A DNA stretch of 64,000 bases from Rathayibacter rathayi (GCF_004011095.1 NZ_CP028129.1:1302001-1366000), one strand, 5' to 3'. Shown: positions 17,321 to 25,728, counted from the stretch's first letter. Program-made: numbers and translations. Notes: a model not told the origin generated them from the sequence alone.

Positions 17321-18064
17321 ATGACTGAGAACCCCGCCCGTCCTGCTTCGACGACGCAACCGACCCGACGAGCCGCCCTGCGCGCCGCGGGCTGGTCCGT
17401 GCCGGTGATTGCCCTTGCTGTCGCGACGCCGGCACTCGCCGCCTCCGAGACCGACTCGGTCGGTTTCGCGCCCAGTACCTACGTGAACCACACCGGCCTC
17501 GGCACCATCGCGCTGACCGGATACGTCTCGGGGCCCGTCCCGGCCGTCGTGCTTCTGCACTACTCCCCCGGCTTCAGCGGCCCAGGCAGCGCGCCCATCC
17601 AGGCCGACGGGACCTTCGTGGTCCCCGGCGTCACCTGCCCCTCCGCCGTCGTCACTGGCACAGTGATCGCCTCCATTGACGGGTACACGGCGGGCACAGC
17701 GACCATCAGCGTCACCGACCCGGAGCCGCGCTCCGGCTCCATCGCGTTCAACCCGGCGCAGTACCGCGGGACGCGGAACGGCTCGCGAGTCGACTTCCCC
17801 ACCCTGACCGGGACCGTCTCGGTGACCGGCGGACCGTTGCCGGCGCAGGTCGTCCTGAGCTTCTCCGAACCCTCGCCCGGCCGCGTCGACTTGCGCCGCG
17901 ACGCCGGATTCCTCGTTCCGATTGATCCGCAGACCGGAGCGTTCGACGTGACCGGGGTCTACAACGCGATCGTCGGGGGCGATAACCCCTCCGGCTTCAT
18001 CTACGCCGGCGTCCAGAACCCTGAACTGACGTTCGGCCTGAGCACGGCAGAACTCGACGGCTGA
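17321..18064 (+). CDS. Tat-exported protein with two similar beta-rich domains
   Basis: 247 residues, ATG at 17321 with AAGGAG 9 nt upstream. The N-terminus has twin arginines (TRRAALRAAG, about 16-25), a hydrophobic stretch and an ATPALAAS cleavage site near 40, a pattern typical of Tat substrates in Microbacteriaceae. The rest falls into two related halves (about 45-135 and 140-245), each with an F-x-P-x-x-Y opening, a LTGxVS strand and a PAxVVL strand, suggesting tandem immunoglobulin-like domains. I recognise no named family. It likely acts at the cell surface. A perfect hairpin follows, so it is transcribed alone. Confidence 0.75.
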   Translation: MTENPARPASTTQPTRRAALRAAGWSVPVIALAVATPALAASETDSVGFAPSTYVNHTGLGTIALTGYVSGPVPAVVLLHYSPGFSGPGSAPIQADGTFVVPGVTCPSAVVTGTVIASIDGYTAGTATISVTDPEPRSGSIAFNPAQYRGTRNGSRVDFPTLTGTVSVTGGPLPAQVVLSFSEPSPGRVDLRRDAGFLVPIDPQTGAFDVTGVYNAIVGGDNPSGFIYAGVQNPELTFGLSTAELDG

Positions 18065-18071
18065 CCGAGGG

Positions 18072-18104
18072 TCCGGGGCGGAGGATGTGGTCTTCCGCCC
18101 CGGA
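18072..18104 (+). terminator. Terminator hairpin after the Tat-exported gene
   Basis: TCCGGGGCGGA (18072-18082) and its exact complement TCCGCCCCGGA (18094-18104) enclose an 11-nt loop, starting 8 nt past the stop codon. Confidence 0.7.
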
Positions 18105-18506
18105 GGACGACGAGGAAGAGGCAGCGCGCAGGCAGCAGCGGCGAGGGAACTGTGGTCCCGCACGTCGGGATTGGCGGTCCTCGATCGGGAGGACCGTACG
18201 ACGATCCTCGACCTTGGTGCCCCGGGTGCGCACCCCGTCCTCCTGGAGGGCGCCGCTCCGCTGATCTGGCGGCAAACCGCCGCTCCCTGCTCTGCGGAGG
18301 CGATGGTCGTGCGCCTCGCGGTGCTCACCGGAGAGCGGGAGGACGACATCTGCGAGGACGTCCTGGCCTTTCTCTGCACACTGGCCGCGCTCGGGTTCTC
18401 GAGGCCTCTCCTGCGCCCTCCACCGACGCCTGCGGATGATCGGCCGGCTGCACACCGACGACGCGATCCTGCTCGGGCACGCGCTGGTCGGTCGCCTCGC
18501 CCGTGA
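18087..18506 (+). CDS. PqqD-like protein (RiPP recognition element fold), probably frameshifted at the 3' end
   Basis: The core (TILDLGAPGAHPVLLEGAA, LIW, then a helix-rich VLAFLCTLAALGF) matches PqqD-family domains, small winged helices that bind leader peptides in peptide-modifying pathways. The true start is unclear: the open frame begins in a terminator hairpin, so a later TTG at 18171 is possible. After ALGF the frame runs 33 codons into unlikely sequence; adding one T at 18396-18397 would instead give LEASPAPSTDACG and a stop overlapping the next ATG as ATGA. I therefore suspect a one-base deletion or sequencing error. The linked nucleotidyltransferase gene fits PqqD-type clusters. No precursor peptide was identified. 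Confidence 0.6.
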   Translation: MVFRPGGRRGRGSAQAAAARELWSRTSGLAVLDREDRTTILDLGAPGAHPVLLEGAAPLIWRQTAAPCSAEAMVVRLAVLTGEREDDICEDVLAFLCTLAALGFSRPLLRPPPTPADDRPAAHRRRDPARARAGRSPRP

Positions 18507-19396
18507 CCGGGGGATCCGCTGTCTCTCGGTCACGGGCCCGGTCCTGGAGGCGCAGGACCTTCGCGACGCGCACCGCTCCGGCGATGTCGATGTTCTGGTC
18601 GAGCCCGCCCGCCTCGCCGATCTCCTCACGGAGTTGCACCTGCGGGGCTGGCGGGAGCGACCAGGGATGTCGGCCCCGCGGATCCTGCCGCTGCACTCGG
18701 TGACGCTGCTGCACGACCAGTGGCCGTGCGACATCGACGTGCACCACGCCTTTCCCGGATTCCTGGCTCCGAGCGACAGAGTCTTCGACGAGCTGTGGGG
18801 TCTTCGACGAGCTGTGGGGTCTTCGACGAGCTGTGGGGTCTTCGACGAGCTGTGGGGTCTTCGACGAGCTGTGGGCGCGGAGGCTGCCGGCCGAGCTGGC
18901 CGGTGCGGCGGTCCTGGTCGCGGATCCGGTCGCGAACAGCGCCGTTCTCGCGCTGCACGCCCTTCGCCATCCAGCCGCCGTTCGCGGCCGGCGAGAGCTC
19001 GATGGACTCGTGCACCGGTGGAGCAGCGGGCGCGCCGACCTCTCGATCGACGCACTGCTGCGTCTGGCCGACACCACCGACGCGACCGCCACACTCGCTC
19101 CGTTCCTCACCCGCCTCGGGGTGCCGCCTCCGCAGAACGTCCAGGCCTACGCCGACTGGGTCCTGCACCCGTCGAACGCGCATCGCGGGCGGACTCTGGC
19201 CTGGGTCCGCGCCTTCCGCTCGACGCCGCTGCACCGTCGCCATCGCCTCCTCGCCGAGGCCCTATGGCCGGCGGAGTCCGGCTTCTGTGCGGAGCACCCC
19301 GAGGTGGGGCCGTCGGCAGCCGCGCTCCGCCGTGCCCGCCTGACGCGACTGCGCATCGGTCTGAGCCGACTTCCCCGCGCGCTCCTCAGCCGGTGA
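18436..19396 (+). pseudogene. Nucleotidyltransferase-family gene out of frame through a 19-bp tandem repeat
   Basis: From the ATG at 18436 the first 115 or so codons read as an NTP_transf_5-type nucleotidyltransferase (GDVDVLVEPARLADLL, LHDQWPCDIDVHHAFPG). At VFDELW the frame enters five copies of a 19-bp unit. Five copies leave the remaining true sequence (ARRLPAELAGAAVLVADPV... ALLSR, ending at 19396) one base out, so the frame actually translated gives a 322-codon product with an unrelated Arg/Gly-rich C-terminus ending at 19404. One, four or seven copies would restore the gene. It may be a phase-variable gene in the off state or a broken gene. It directly follows the PqqD-like gene. Confidence 0.75.
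18782..18875 (+). repeat. 19-bp tandem repeat, five copies, inside the nucleotidyltransferase gene
   Basis: TCTTCGACGAGCTGTGGGG begins at 18782, 18801, 18820, 18839 and 18858; the last copy lacks the final base. Copies are otherwise identical. Because 19 is not a multiple of 3, each copy gained or lost changes the downstream reading frame. Confidence 0.97.
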
Positions 19397-19939
19397 TCAG
19401 CTGATCGCGCCGACGTGCTCCTCCCTCAGTGCGAGGTACGAGGCGGCGTTGTGGCGAATGCCCGCCCGCTCCTGCTCGGACAGCTCGCGGCGGACCTTCG
19501 CGGGGACGCCGGCGACGAGCGAGCCCGGCGGGACGCGGGTCCCCTCCAGCACGACTGCACCCGCGGCGATGAGCGAGCCGGTGCCGATCACCGCTCCGTT
19601 CAAGACGGTCGCGTTCATCCCCACCAGCACGTCGTCCTCGATCGTGCAGCCGTGGAGGACGGCGTTGTGCCCGACCGAGACGCCCGCACCGATCACGGCG
19701 TCGTGACCGGCGTCGACATGGACGACCACGCCGTCCTGCAGATTGCTGCGGGCGCCGACCTCGATCCGGGCGTGTTCGGCACGGAGCACGGCGCCGTACC
19801 ACAGGCTCGCCTGCTCGCCCAGCCGCACGGAGCCGACCACGGTCGCGCCCGGAGCGATCCAGGCCGTGGCGGCGATCTCGGGCGTGCGGCCGCCGGGCAG
19901 GGTGAGCACGCGAGCGCCCGCCGCGGGGGTAGATGACAT
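19397..19939 (-). CDS. Gamma carbonic anhydrase-like hexapeptide-repeat protein
   Basis: 180 residues. Left-handed beta-helix protein with repeated hexapeptides (for example GATVVGSVRLGEQASLWYGA, IGAGVSVGHNAVLHGC). The histidines VHVD, GHDA and GHNAVLHG lie where gamma carbonic anhydrases bind metal in a trimer. Enzymes of this group hydrate CO2, but many members (YrdA/PaaY type) have no proven activity. The stop codon abuts the stop of the nucleotidyltransferase gene tail to tail. It is 26 nt downstream of the response regulator gene on the same strand, so read-through from that operon is possible. Confidence 0.88.
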   Translation of the reverse strand: MSSTPAAGARVLTLPGGRTPEIAATAWIAPGATVVGSVRLGEQASLWYGAVLRAEHARIEVGARSNLQDGVVVHVDAGHDAVIGAGVSVGHNAVLHGCTIEDDVLVGMNATVLNGAVIGTGSLIAAGAVVLEGTRVPPGSLVAGVPAKVRRELSEQERAGIRHNAASYLALREEHVGAIS

Positions 19940-19965
19940 CCGGTGGTCCTCTTTTACTCTCGAAC

Positions 19966-20625
19966 TCAGCGGCCGGCGCGCAGCCAGGCGAGCACGGCCA
20001 GTACTCGGCGGTGATCGGAGCCGGAGTCCTCCAGTCCGAGCTTCTGGAAGATCGCGGTCACGTTCTTCTCCACGGCCCCCACGCCGACGAACAGGGCGGA
20101 GGCGATTCCCGCGTTGGTGCGGCCCTGCGCCATCTGCTCCAGCACCTCGCGCTCGCGCGGGGTGAGGGCGGCGAGCGGATCGCGGTTGCGCTGCAGGAGC
20201 GAAGCGACGACCTGCGGATCGAGGACGGTTCCGCCGGCCGCGACGCGCTCGACGGCGTCGCGCAGTTCCTCCACGGAAGCGACCCGGTCCTTCAGCAGGT
20301 AGCCCAGCCCGCCGTCGCCGGAACTGAGCAGCTCCTGCGCGTAGGTGACCTCGACGTACTGGCTGAGAAGCAGGACCGCGATGCCCGGGTGGCGGCGGCG
20401 GATCTCGAGCGCCGCACGAACGCCCTCGTCCCGGAACGTCGGCGGCATCCGCACATCGAGTACGGCGACATCGACCGCGGCAGGGTCACGGACGAGATCC
20501 TCGAGCAGACCACCAGCATCCCCGAAGGCGCCGACGGAGGCGAATCCCGCGTCCTCGAAGAGACGGACCAGACCCTCGCGCAGGAGGACCGAGTCCTCGG
20601 CGATGGCGACGCGGAGGATGGGCAC
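19966..20625 (-). CDS. LuxR/NarL-type response regulator
   Basis: 219 residues from the GTG at 20625, giving a normal PILRVAIAED receiver start. Acidic pocket Glu10-Asp11, phospho-acceptor Asp57 in VAVLDVRMPP, Lys in YLLKDR, then a C-terminal LuxR helix-turn-helix (LTPREREVLEQMAQGRTNAG). When phosphorylated it should bind DNA. The start lies 4 nt after the repaired stop of the kinase gene, and GAGG in that gap is the likely ribosome binding site, so kinase and regulator form an operon. The regulator is intact although the kinase gene appears damaged. Confidence 0.93.
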   Translation of the reverse strand: MPILRVAIAEDSVLLREGLVRLFEDAGFASVGAFGDAGGLLEDLVRDPAAVDVAVLDVRMPPTFRDEGVRAALEIRRRHPGIAVLLLSQYVEVTYAQELLSSGDGGLGYLLKDRVASVEELRDAVERVAAGGTVLDPQVVASLLQRNRDPLAALTPREREVLEQMAQGRTNAGIASALFVGVGAVEKNVTAIFQKLGLEDSGSDHRRVLAVLAWLRAGR

Positions 20626-20629
20626 GCCC

Positions 20630-21968
20630 TCAGGATAGAGCGGTCGGCCGGTAGGGAACGTGGACGGCCACGGTGCTCGGGCCACCGAGGGGCGAGTTCA
20701 CCGTGACGATCCCGCGCAGGCCCGGACGCGGCCACCGACTCCCTCGAGCCCGTGACCGGGGACGCTCAACGCTCCCCCGACCCCATCGTCGATGACCCAG
20801 ACGTCGAGCCAGTGCTCCCCCGGTGTGGCGGATTCGCGCGTGTCCAGGTGCACCCGCACCGATCGCGCACTCGAGTGCTTGGACGCATTGGCGAGCAGCT
20901 CGGCGACCACAAAGTAGACGCTGCGCTCGACCTCGGGCGGGACGTCCCCGAGCGGATGCTCCGCGAGCACCTCGACCGGCACGGGGCTCAGGGCGGCGAG
21001 CGAGTGCACGGCCGCCTCGAAGCCCCGGTCTTGCAGGATCGGCGGCGCTACTCCACGGGAGAGCGCCCGCAGCTCATCGAGTGCAGCTCCGACGTGCTCG
21101 CGGGCCTCGTCGATGATCCGGCCGGCCGACTCCGGATCGGCGGTGAGGCGGTTGCGAGCAGAGGCGAGATCCATCTGCACCCGGATTAGTCGCTGCTGCG
21201 GGCCGTCGTGGATGTCGCGCTCGAGCCGACGCAGAGCGCGATCCTCAGCGACCACGGCCGCACCACGGGAGGCACTCAGCTCGGCGACCTCGCGCTGCAG
21301 CGCCTCGGACTCCCACGGCCCCAGCACCAATCGGTTGATGAGCCAGCGCGCGAGGGTGAGGCCCCGGGTGACAAACGGCAGCGTAGAGACGAAGAGGACC
21401 GTCGTGGCGAGCGCGGCCGCGGCGATCATCGCGGCGGGCGGCTCCGAGAGGTTCAGCAGCGCGGCGCCGTTCTCGGCCAGCAGACGGGCGGGGCCGGCGG
21501 CGCCCCCAGGGCGGCCGCCAGCCCGCCGATCCCCGCCCAGGTCCACAGCGCGAGAAGCAGCCCGAACAGCAGGGCGACGAGTGGACCGACGACGAGCGTG
21601 TGCAGCAGCGCGAGCCAGTAGTGGCCATCTATCACGGGGCCGTACAGGGCGAACGTCGACGGCGCGATGGAGGCCGGTGGCCGCCGCCACTGCGGGTGCG
21701 GCACGGCGGGGCGCCCGGCGAGGACGTCGAGGCCGACGGCGGCGCGGGAGAATACGCGCGCCGTGTAGAGGGCGGCCGGCAAGAAGACGAGGCCGATCAG
21801 GACGCCCACGAGTCCGAGGGTCACCGCGAGAGCAAGGCCCGCGCAGAGGGCGCCGAGCATAGCGACGGGCACGGCGGCGACGAGCGAGAGCGCCTCCCGG
21901 GGCAGCCCGCGCCACAGCCGAAGGTACGCGCGAGCGGCCTCCTCGAGCGCGGTCGACGCGGTGCTCAT
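20630..21968 (-). pseudogene. NarL-type sensor histidine kinase with two apparent frameshifts
   Basis: Starts at the ATG 21968 behind GAGGAGGGG. The N-terminal third has about four membrane spans. At the G5 run (plus 21503-21507) the frame ends in ARTAPRC-type nonsense; one added G continues as LLAENGAALLNLSEPP. The second part holds the HisKA_3 box RRLERDIHDGPQQRL and the ATPase N-box ELLANASKHS. Near the end, a G3 run (20721-20723) again needs one more G to continue as GLRGIVTVNSPLGG and stop at 20630. With both repairs the protein is about 446 residues and normal. Real decay or homopolymer undercalling are both possible. Confidence 0.75.
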
Positions 21969-22206
21969 ATGCCCCTCCTCGCCGGTGCTCCTGCGCCCCT
22001 GTCGGCCGATCCGGCCGTCCCTGCTGGCCGGTCGAGCGTAGCGGTGCCGGAGCCCAGGGCGCCCGGGGGCAGACCCCCGGATCGGCGCCGGGCGAGGCAG
22101 GTGAGCCTGCCCTTCACCCGACTCAGCCGAGCCTGCGCTTCCTTGCGGCATCGCGGGATCTGCGTACAGTTGACGATCAGTCACCCACTCTCGAAAGGAC
22201 CAGACG

Positions 22207-22695
22207 ATGTCTAGCACGTCCGTCACGTCACACACCTCCTCGAACCCCGATGTAGCCTCCGGAGTCGCTCAATTCCTCAGCCCCGTCGTCGTCGAGATGA
22301 CCGCGCTCGTCGTCAACGGCAAGCAAGCGCACTGGCACGTCCGCGGCGCCAACTTCATCGGCGTCCACGAGCTGCTCGACGCGATCGTCGGCCGCGCCAT
22401 CGAGTGGGCTGATCTGGCCGCCGAGCGCGTGGTCGCTCTGGGCCTCCCGGTGGACGCCCGCATCCAGACCGTCGCCTCGGCGACGCAGTCCGAGCCGCTC
22501 ACCCCCGGCTTCCAGCGCTCCGAGAACGCGATCGTCGAGATCATCCGCCAGATGGACGTTGCGATCTCGGTCGTGAACACGGCGATCGCCGAGCTCGCCG
22601 AGATCGACGCGAGCAGCCAGGACGTCGCCATCGAGATCGGCCGCGGCCTCGAGAAGGACCGCTGGTTCCTCTTCGCGCACGTCAGCGAGAGCTGA
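22207..22695 (+). CDS. dps: Dps family DNA-binding ferritin-like protein
   Basis: 162 residues, ATG 22207 with AAAGGA 9 nt upstream. Dodecameric protein that oxidises Fe(II) with peroxide, stores iron and shields DNA in starvation or oxidative stress. The Dps ferroxidase signature is visible in KQAHWHVRGANFIGVHELLD (about 38-57), with further acidic residues in the paired helix. Its N-terminal 20 residues are Ser/Thr-rich and unstructured. Single gene: a 15-bp terminator follows. A TTGACG box lies near 22168 upstream, which may be a -35 element, but the -10 is unclear. Confidence 0.95.
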   Translation: MSSTSVTSHTSSNPDVASGVAQFLSPVVVEMTALVVNGKQAHWHVRGANFIGVHELLDAIVGRAIEWADLAAERVVALGLPVDARIQTVASATQSEPLTPGFQRSENAIVEIIRQMDVAISVVNTAIAELAEIDASSQDVAIEIGRGLEKDRWFLFAHVSES

Positions 22696-22710
22696 GCGAG
22701 GATGCCTGCG

Positions 22711-22742
22711 ACGGCCCGCTGATCCTCGGATCAGCGGGCCGT
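22711..22742. terminator. Bidirectional terminator between dps and the amidohydrolase gene
   Basis: A perfect 15-bp inverted repeat, ACGGCCCGCTGATCC and its complement, separated by 2 nt (a 4-nt loop in practice), between two convergent genes. Confidence 0.85.
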
Positions 22743-22778
22743 TCGTCCTCTCCGCCTCGCGCAGCCCGCGACGAGCGC

Positions 22779-24233
22779 TCAGGCTCCGTGCGTGAAGCGT
22801 CCGCCCAGGAGCGTCGCCGCGACAGGCATGGAGCGGAGTTCGGCGCAGTCGCAGCGGAGCGGATCACGCTCGACGACGACCAGGTCGGCCGGATCGCCGA
22901 TCGCGGGCATCAACCGCCGCACTCGGGTCGAGGCGATGATCGCCTCCTCCACACTCATCCGCTGCTCCGGGTGCCACGGCTCGTCGCCGGGGAGCGCCCG
23001 GAAGACCGCGGCCGAGACGGCGACCCACGGATCCAGCGGTGCGACTGGCGCATCCGAACCGAGCACCACGCGCGCTCCGGAGTCCAGTAGCGAGCGGAGC
23101 GGGAACGCGCGACCGGTGCGTCCCGGCCAGTAGCGCTCCGCCACCTCGCGATCATCGAGTGCATGTGCGGGCTGCACCCCGGCCTCGACGCCGAGCGCCG
23201 CGAAACGCGGCAGGTCGGTGTCCGCGAGGAGCTGGGCGTGCTCGATGCGTCCCCCGCCCACCCGGCCGAGCGCATCCAGGGCGAGGGTCGCCGCCGCGTC
23301 GCCGATCGCGTGCACCGTCGAGCGGATGCCGCCGGCTGCCGCGCGGGCGAGCAGCTCGTCGAGTTCGGCGGGCTCCACCGTGAGTACGCCGTAGCCGTCG
23401 TGGTCGGCGTACGGGTGGGCGCAGTAGGCGGTCCGGGTGTTCAGGGAGCCGTCGATGAGGACCTTGAGTGGACCCATCCGCAGTAGTCCCTCACCGCCGG
23501 GGAGGTCATCGCCCGAGCGCAGCCCCTCGGCCAGGGCCCGGTCGAGGTCGTCGCGGTAGACGCCCGTCTCGACGCGAAGGGAGCGCGTGCCGCGGCCGAC
23601 GCGGCGGGTCCAGTCGCCCGCGTTCCAGCCCATTTCGAGGTCGACGACGCCGACTACTCCCCGTGCCGCCGCCCGCCCGGCCGCTGTATCGACCAGAGCA
23701 TCGAGCTCGTCCTCGCCGAGCGCGCCCAGCGCGGTGACCAGCTCGAAGCAGGGGTCCTCACGGACGAGCTCTCGCTGCGCAGCGACGCCGTATTGCCGAT
23801 ACGCGGCCGAATTCAGCCAGGCGCAGTGCAGGTCGCCGCTGATCAGCACGACCGGCCGCGCGGGAGAGACCTCATCGAGCAGCGCGGTCGTCGGGGGCTC
23901 CGGCCAGAGCCCGTCGCGGAAACCGAAGCCGATCAGCGTGCCGGCACCCGGCTGCTCCGCCAGCCGCTGCCGCACGGCGTCCGCCGTCTCGCGGGCTGAG
24001 GCGGCAGCCGACACGTCTAGGCGCGGGGCCGTCATCGCCCACTGCGAAAAGTGGACGTGCTCGTCCCAGAGCCCGGGCAGGAGCCAGCGCCCGTCGAGGT
24101 CGCGCACGTCATCGCCCCGTGCGGGCACGACCTCGGGACCGATCGCCGCCAGCCGGCCCTCGCGCAGGAGCACAGCACAGGGCCTGGAGGACCCGAGGAG
24201 ACGGGCGCCCCGCAGCAGGAGCCCGCGGCTCAT
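22779..24233 (-). CDS. YtcJ-type amidohydrolase (amidohydrolase family 3)
   Basis: 484 residues from ATG 24233. Metal-dependent hydrolase fold: the first metal motif DEHVHFSQW is near 57-65, a mid-chain ISGDLHCAWLNS segment is typical of the YtcJ group, TVHAIGDAA and RIEHAQLL carry further metal-binding His residues, and VLGSDAPVAPLDPW is the C-terminal Asp motif. Relatives hydrolyse amides or formamide-like bonds, but substrates are mostly unknown. The start has only a weak ribosome binding site; it lies 73 nt after the nei2 stop, so it may be the third gene of an rpiB-nei2 transcript. Confidence 0.88.
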   Translation of the reverse strand: MSRGLLLRGARLLGSSRPCAVLLREGRLAAIGPEVVPARGDDVRDLDGRWLLPGLWDEHVHFSQWAMTAPRLDVSAAASARETADAVRQRLAEQPGAGTLIGFGFRDGLWPEPPTTALLDEVSPARPVVLISGDLHCAWLNSAAYRQYGVAAQRELVREDPCFELVTALGALGEDELDALVDTAAGRAAARGVVGVVDLEMGWNAGDWTRRVGRGTRSLRVETGVYRDDLDRALAEGLRSGDDLPGGEGLLRMGPLKVLIDGSLNTRTAYCAHPYADHDGYGVLTVEPAELDELLARAAAGGIRSTVHAIGDAAATLALDALGRVGGGRIEHAQLLADTDLPRFAALGVEAGVQPAHALDDREVAERYWPGRTGRAFPLRSLLDSGARVVLGSDAPVAPLDPWVAVSAAVFRALPGDEPWHPEQRMSVEEAIIASTRVRRLMPAIGDPADLVVVERDPLRCDCAELRSMPVAATLLGGRFTHGA

Positions 24234-24306
24234 CGCCGGAGCCGACGGGTCGCTGTGACGATCGCTCGGTGGCCACGGCGCCTGCGGGCCTCCTGTGCTC
24301 CGGCGC

Positions 24307-25224
24307 TCAGGACTGGCACACCGGGCACCAGTAGAGCTTGCGCGCACCGATCTCCTCGAGTAGGACGTTCGTCCCGCAGACCCGGCACGGCAACCCCTCG
24401 CGCTTGTAGACGTAGTTACGCTCGGCGCGGCTGCGAACGGCCTTCGAGCGCTCGGCCCCTGTCAGGCCGCGGCGCGTGATCATCATCCCCGTTCGGATGC
24501 CGTCCTCGAGCAGATACGCCCAGTCGCGCCAGAGCGCCTGCGCCACCTCGAGTGGCACCTGCTTGCCGGGCGTGTGCGGATCCAGACCGGCGCGGTACAG
24601 CAGCTCGGCGCGGTAGATGTTGCCGATGCCGCTGACGACGGACTGGTCCATCAGCACCAGGCCGACCGGAGTGGCCGTCTTGCGCAGCCGACTCACGAAG
24701 CGCTCGCGCGCCTCCTCGGAGTCCTCGGCCGCCGGATCCGGGCCAAGCCGTGCGAGCAGGGCGTCGACCTGGGCCGGGTCCATCACCTCGCACGCGGTGG
24801 GGCCGCGCAGGTCGGCGACGGTCTCCTCCGTCTGGATGCGCACCCGCACCGCCCCCACGGGCGGCGGCGGGAACTCGTCGAGTTCGGAGTCGGTCTCGTG
24901 CTCCGTCTCGGAGAGGCGCACCGCGCGGCGACGGCGCGGGGCGCCGATGCTGCTCCCGGCCTTCCCATCCGGGAACAGCGGCGAGACGTGCCCGAGGAAG
25001 TCCCACGCGCCGTAGAGGCCGAGGTGCACATGCAGGGTCAGCTCCCCCTCGAAGCGGAGCAGCAGGTGCTTGCCGACAGCGGTCGACTCGCGCAGCTCCC
25101 GCCCGTCGAGCACCGCGGCTCCCTCGGTGAAGCGACCCTGGGGGCTGCTGGTCGCGACGCGGTGCCCGACGACGTCGCGCTCGAACTGCAGCGCGATCCG
25201 GTGGACGGAGTGCCCCTCGGGCAC
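24307..25224 (-). CDS. nei2: Fpg/Nei family DNA glycosylase (Nei2-like)
   Basis: 305 residues from GTG 25224. Removes oxidised bases and cuts the strand by beta/delta elimination. After the start codon the mature N-terminus is Pro-Glu (PEGHSVHR), the catalytic pair of this family. The helix-two-turn-helix segment DQSVVSGIGNIYRAELLYRA and a C-terminal zinc finger (CRVCG...WCPVC) are present. A charged insert (SETEHETDSELDEF, about 104-117) is unusual. The start codon abuts the rpiB stop (TGAGTG), so the two are coupled. The mycobacterial Nei2 is the closest named relative by pattern. Confidence 0.93.
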   Translation of the reverse strand: MPEGHSVHRIALQFERDVVGHRVATSSPQGRFTEGAAVLDGRELRESTAVGKHLLLRFEGELTLHVHLGLYGAWDFLGHVSPLFPDGKAGSSIGAPRRRRAVRLSETEHETDSELDEFPPPPVGAVRVRIQTEETVADLRGPTACEVMDPAQVDALLARLGPDPAAEDSEEARERFVSRLRKTATPVGLVLMDQSVVSGIGNIYRAELLYRAGLDPHTPGKQVPLEVAQALWRDWAYLLEDGIRTGMMITRRGLTGAERSKAVRSRAERNYVYKREGLPCRVCGTNVLLEEIGARKLYWCPVCQS

Positions 25225-25728
25225 TCAGTGCTCCTTCGCGGCGGAGTCGACGACCCGGCCGGCGATATCACCGGTGGCCTCGTACTCGGCGAGCTGCGCG
25301 ATGCGGCGCACATGGCGCTCCTCGAAGCTGAAGGGCTCGGCGACGAACGCGTCGATGAAATCGGTCGCCTCCTCGACCGAGTGCTGGCGCGCACCGATCG
25401 AGATGACGTTGGCGTCGTTGTGCTGGCGGGCGAGCACCGCGGTGCTGAGATTCCAGACCAGAGCCGCACGCACACCGGTGACCTTGTTCGCCGCGATCTG
25501 CTCGCCATTGCCCGAGCCGCCGAAGACGACGCCGAGGGCCTGAACCCCCGCCTCCTGATCGCGCACGACCGCGGCCGCGGCGTTGATGCAGAAGGACGGA
25601 TAGTCGTCCAACGGATCGTAGGAGGTGGGACCGTGGTCGATCACCTCGTGGCCGGCGGCACCCAGGTGCTCGATCAGGTGGCGGCTGAAGTCCAGCCCTG
25701 CGTGGTCCGTGGCGAGGTGGATGCGCAC
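25225..25728 (-). CDS. rpiB: Ribose-5-phosphate isomerase B
   Basis: 167 residues. Interconverts ribose 5-phosphate and ribulose 5-phosphate in the pentose phosphate pathway. Motifs: ATDHAG near 6-11 and the phosphate loop FGGSGNGEQIAANK. Glu76 replaces the active-site Cys found in E. coli RpiB, as known for the mycobacterial enzyme. First gene of a run with nei2 and the amidohydrolase; there is no metabolic reason for the pairing with a DNA repair enzyme, but the order is conserved in actinobacteria as far as I recall. Confidence 0.95.
   Translation of the reverse strand: MRIHLATDHAGLDFSRHLIEHLGAAGHEVIDHGPTSYDPLDDYPSFCINAAAAVVRDQEAGVQALGVVFGGSGNGEQIAANKVTGVRAALVWNLSTAVLARQHNDANVISIGARQHSVEEATDFIDAFVAEPFSFEERHVRRIAQLAEYEATGDIAGRVVDSAAKEH

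Noticed and set aside
18782..18875. The 19-bp repeat considered as a CRISPR array
   Set aside because: Units are directly adjacent with no spacers and lie inside a coding gene; no cas genes are in the window.
20632..20637. TATCCT before the response regulator taken as a leaderless promoter
   Set aside because: It lies in the kinase gene end and the operon has a GAGG site; spacing to the start is coincidental or secondary.
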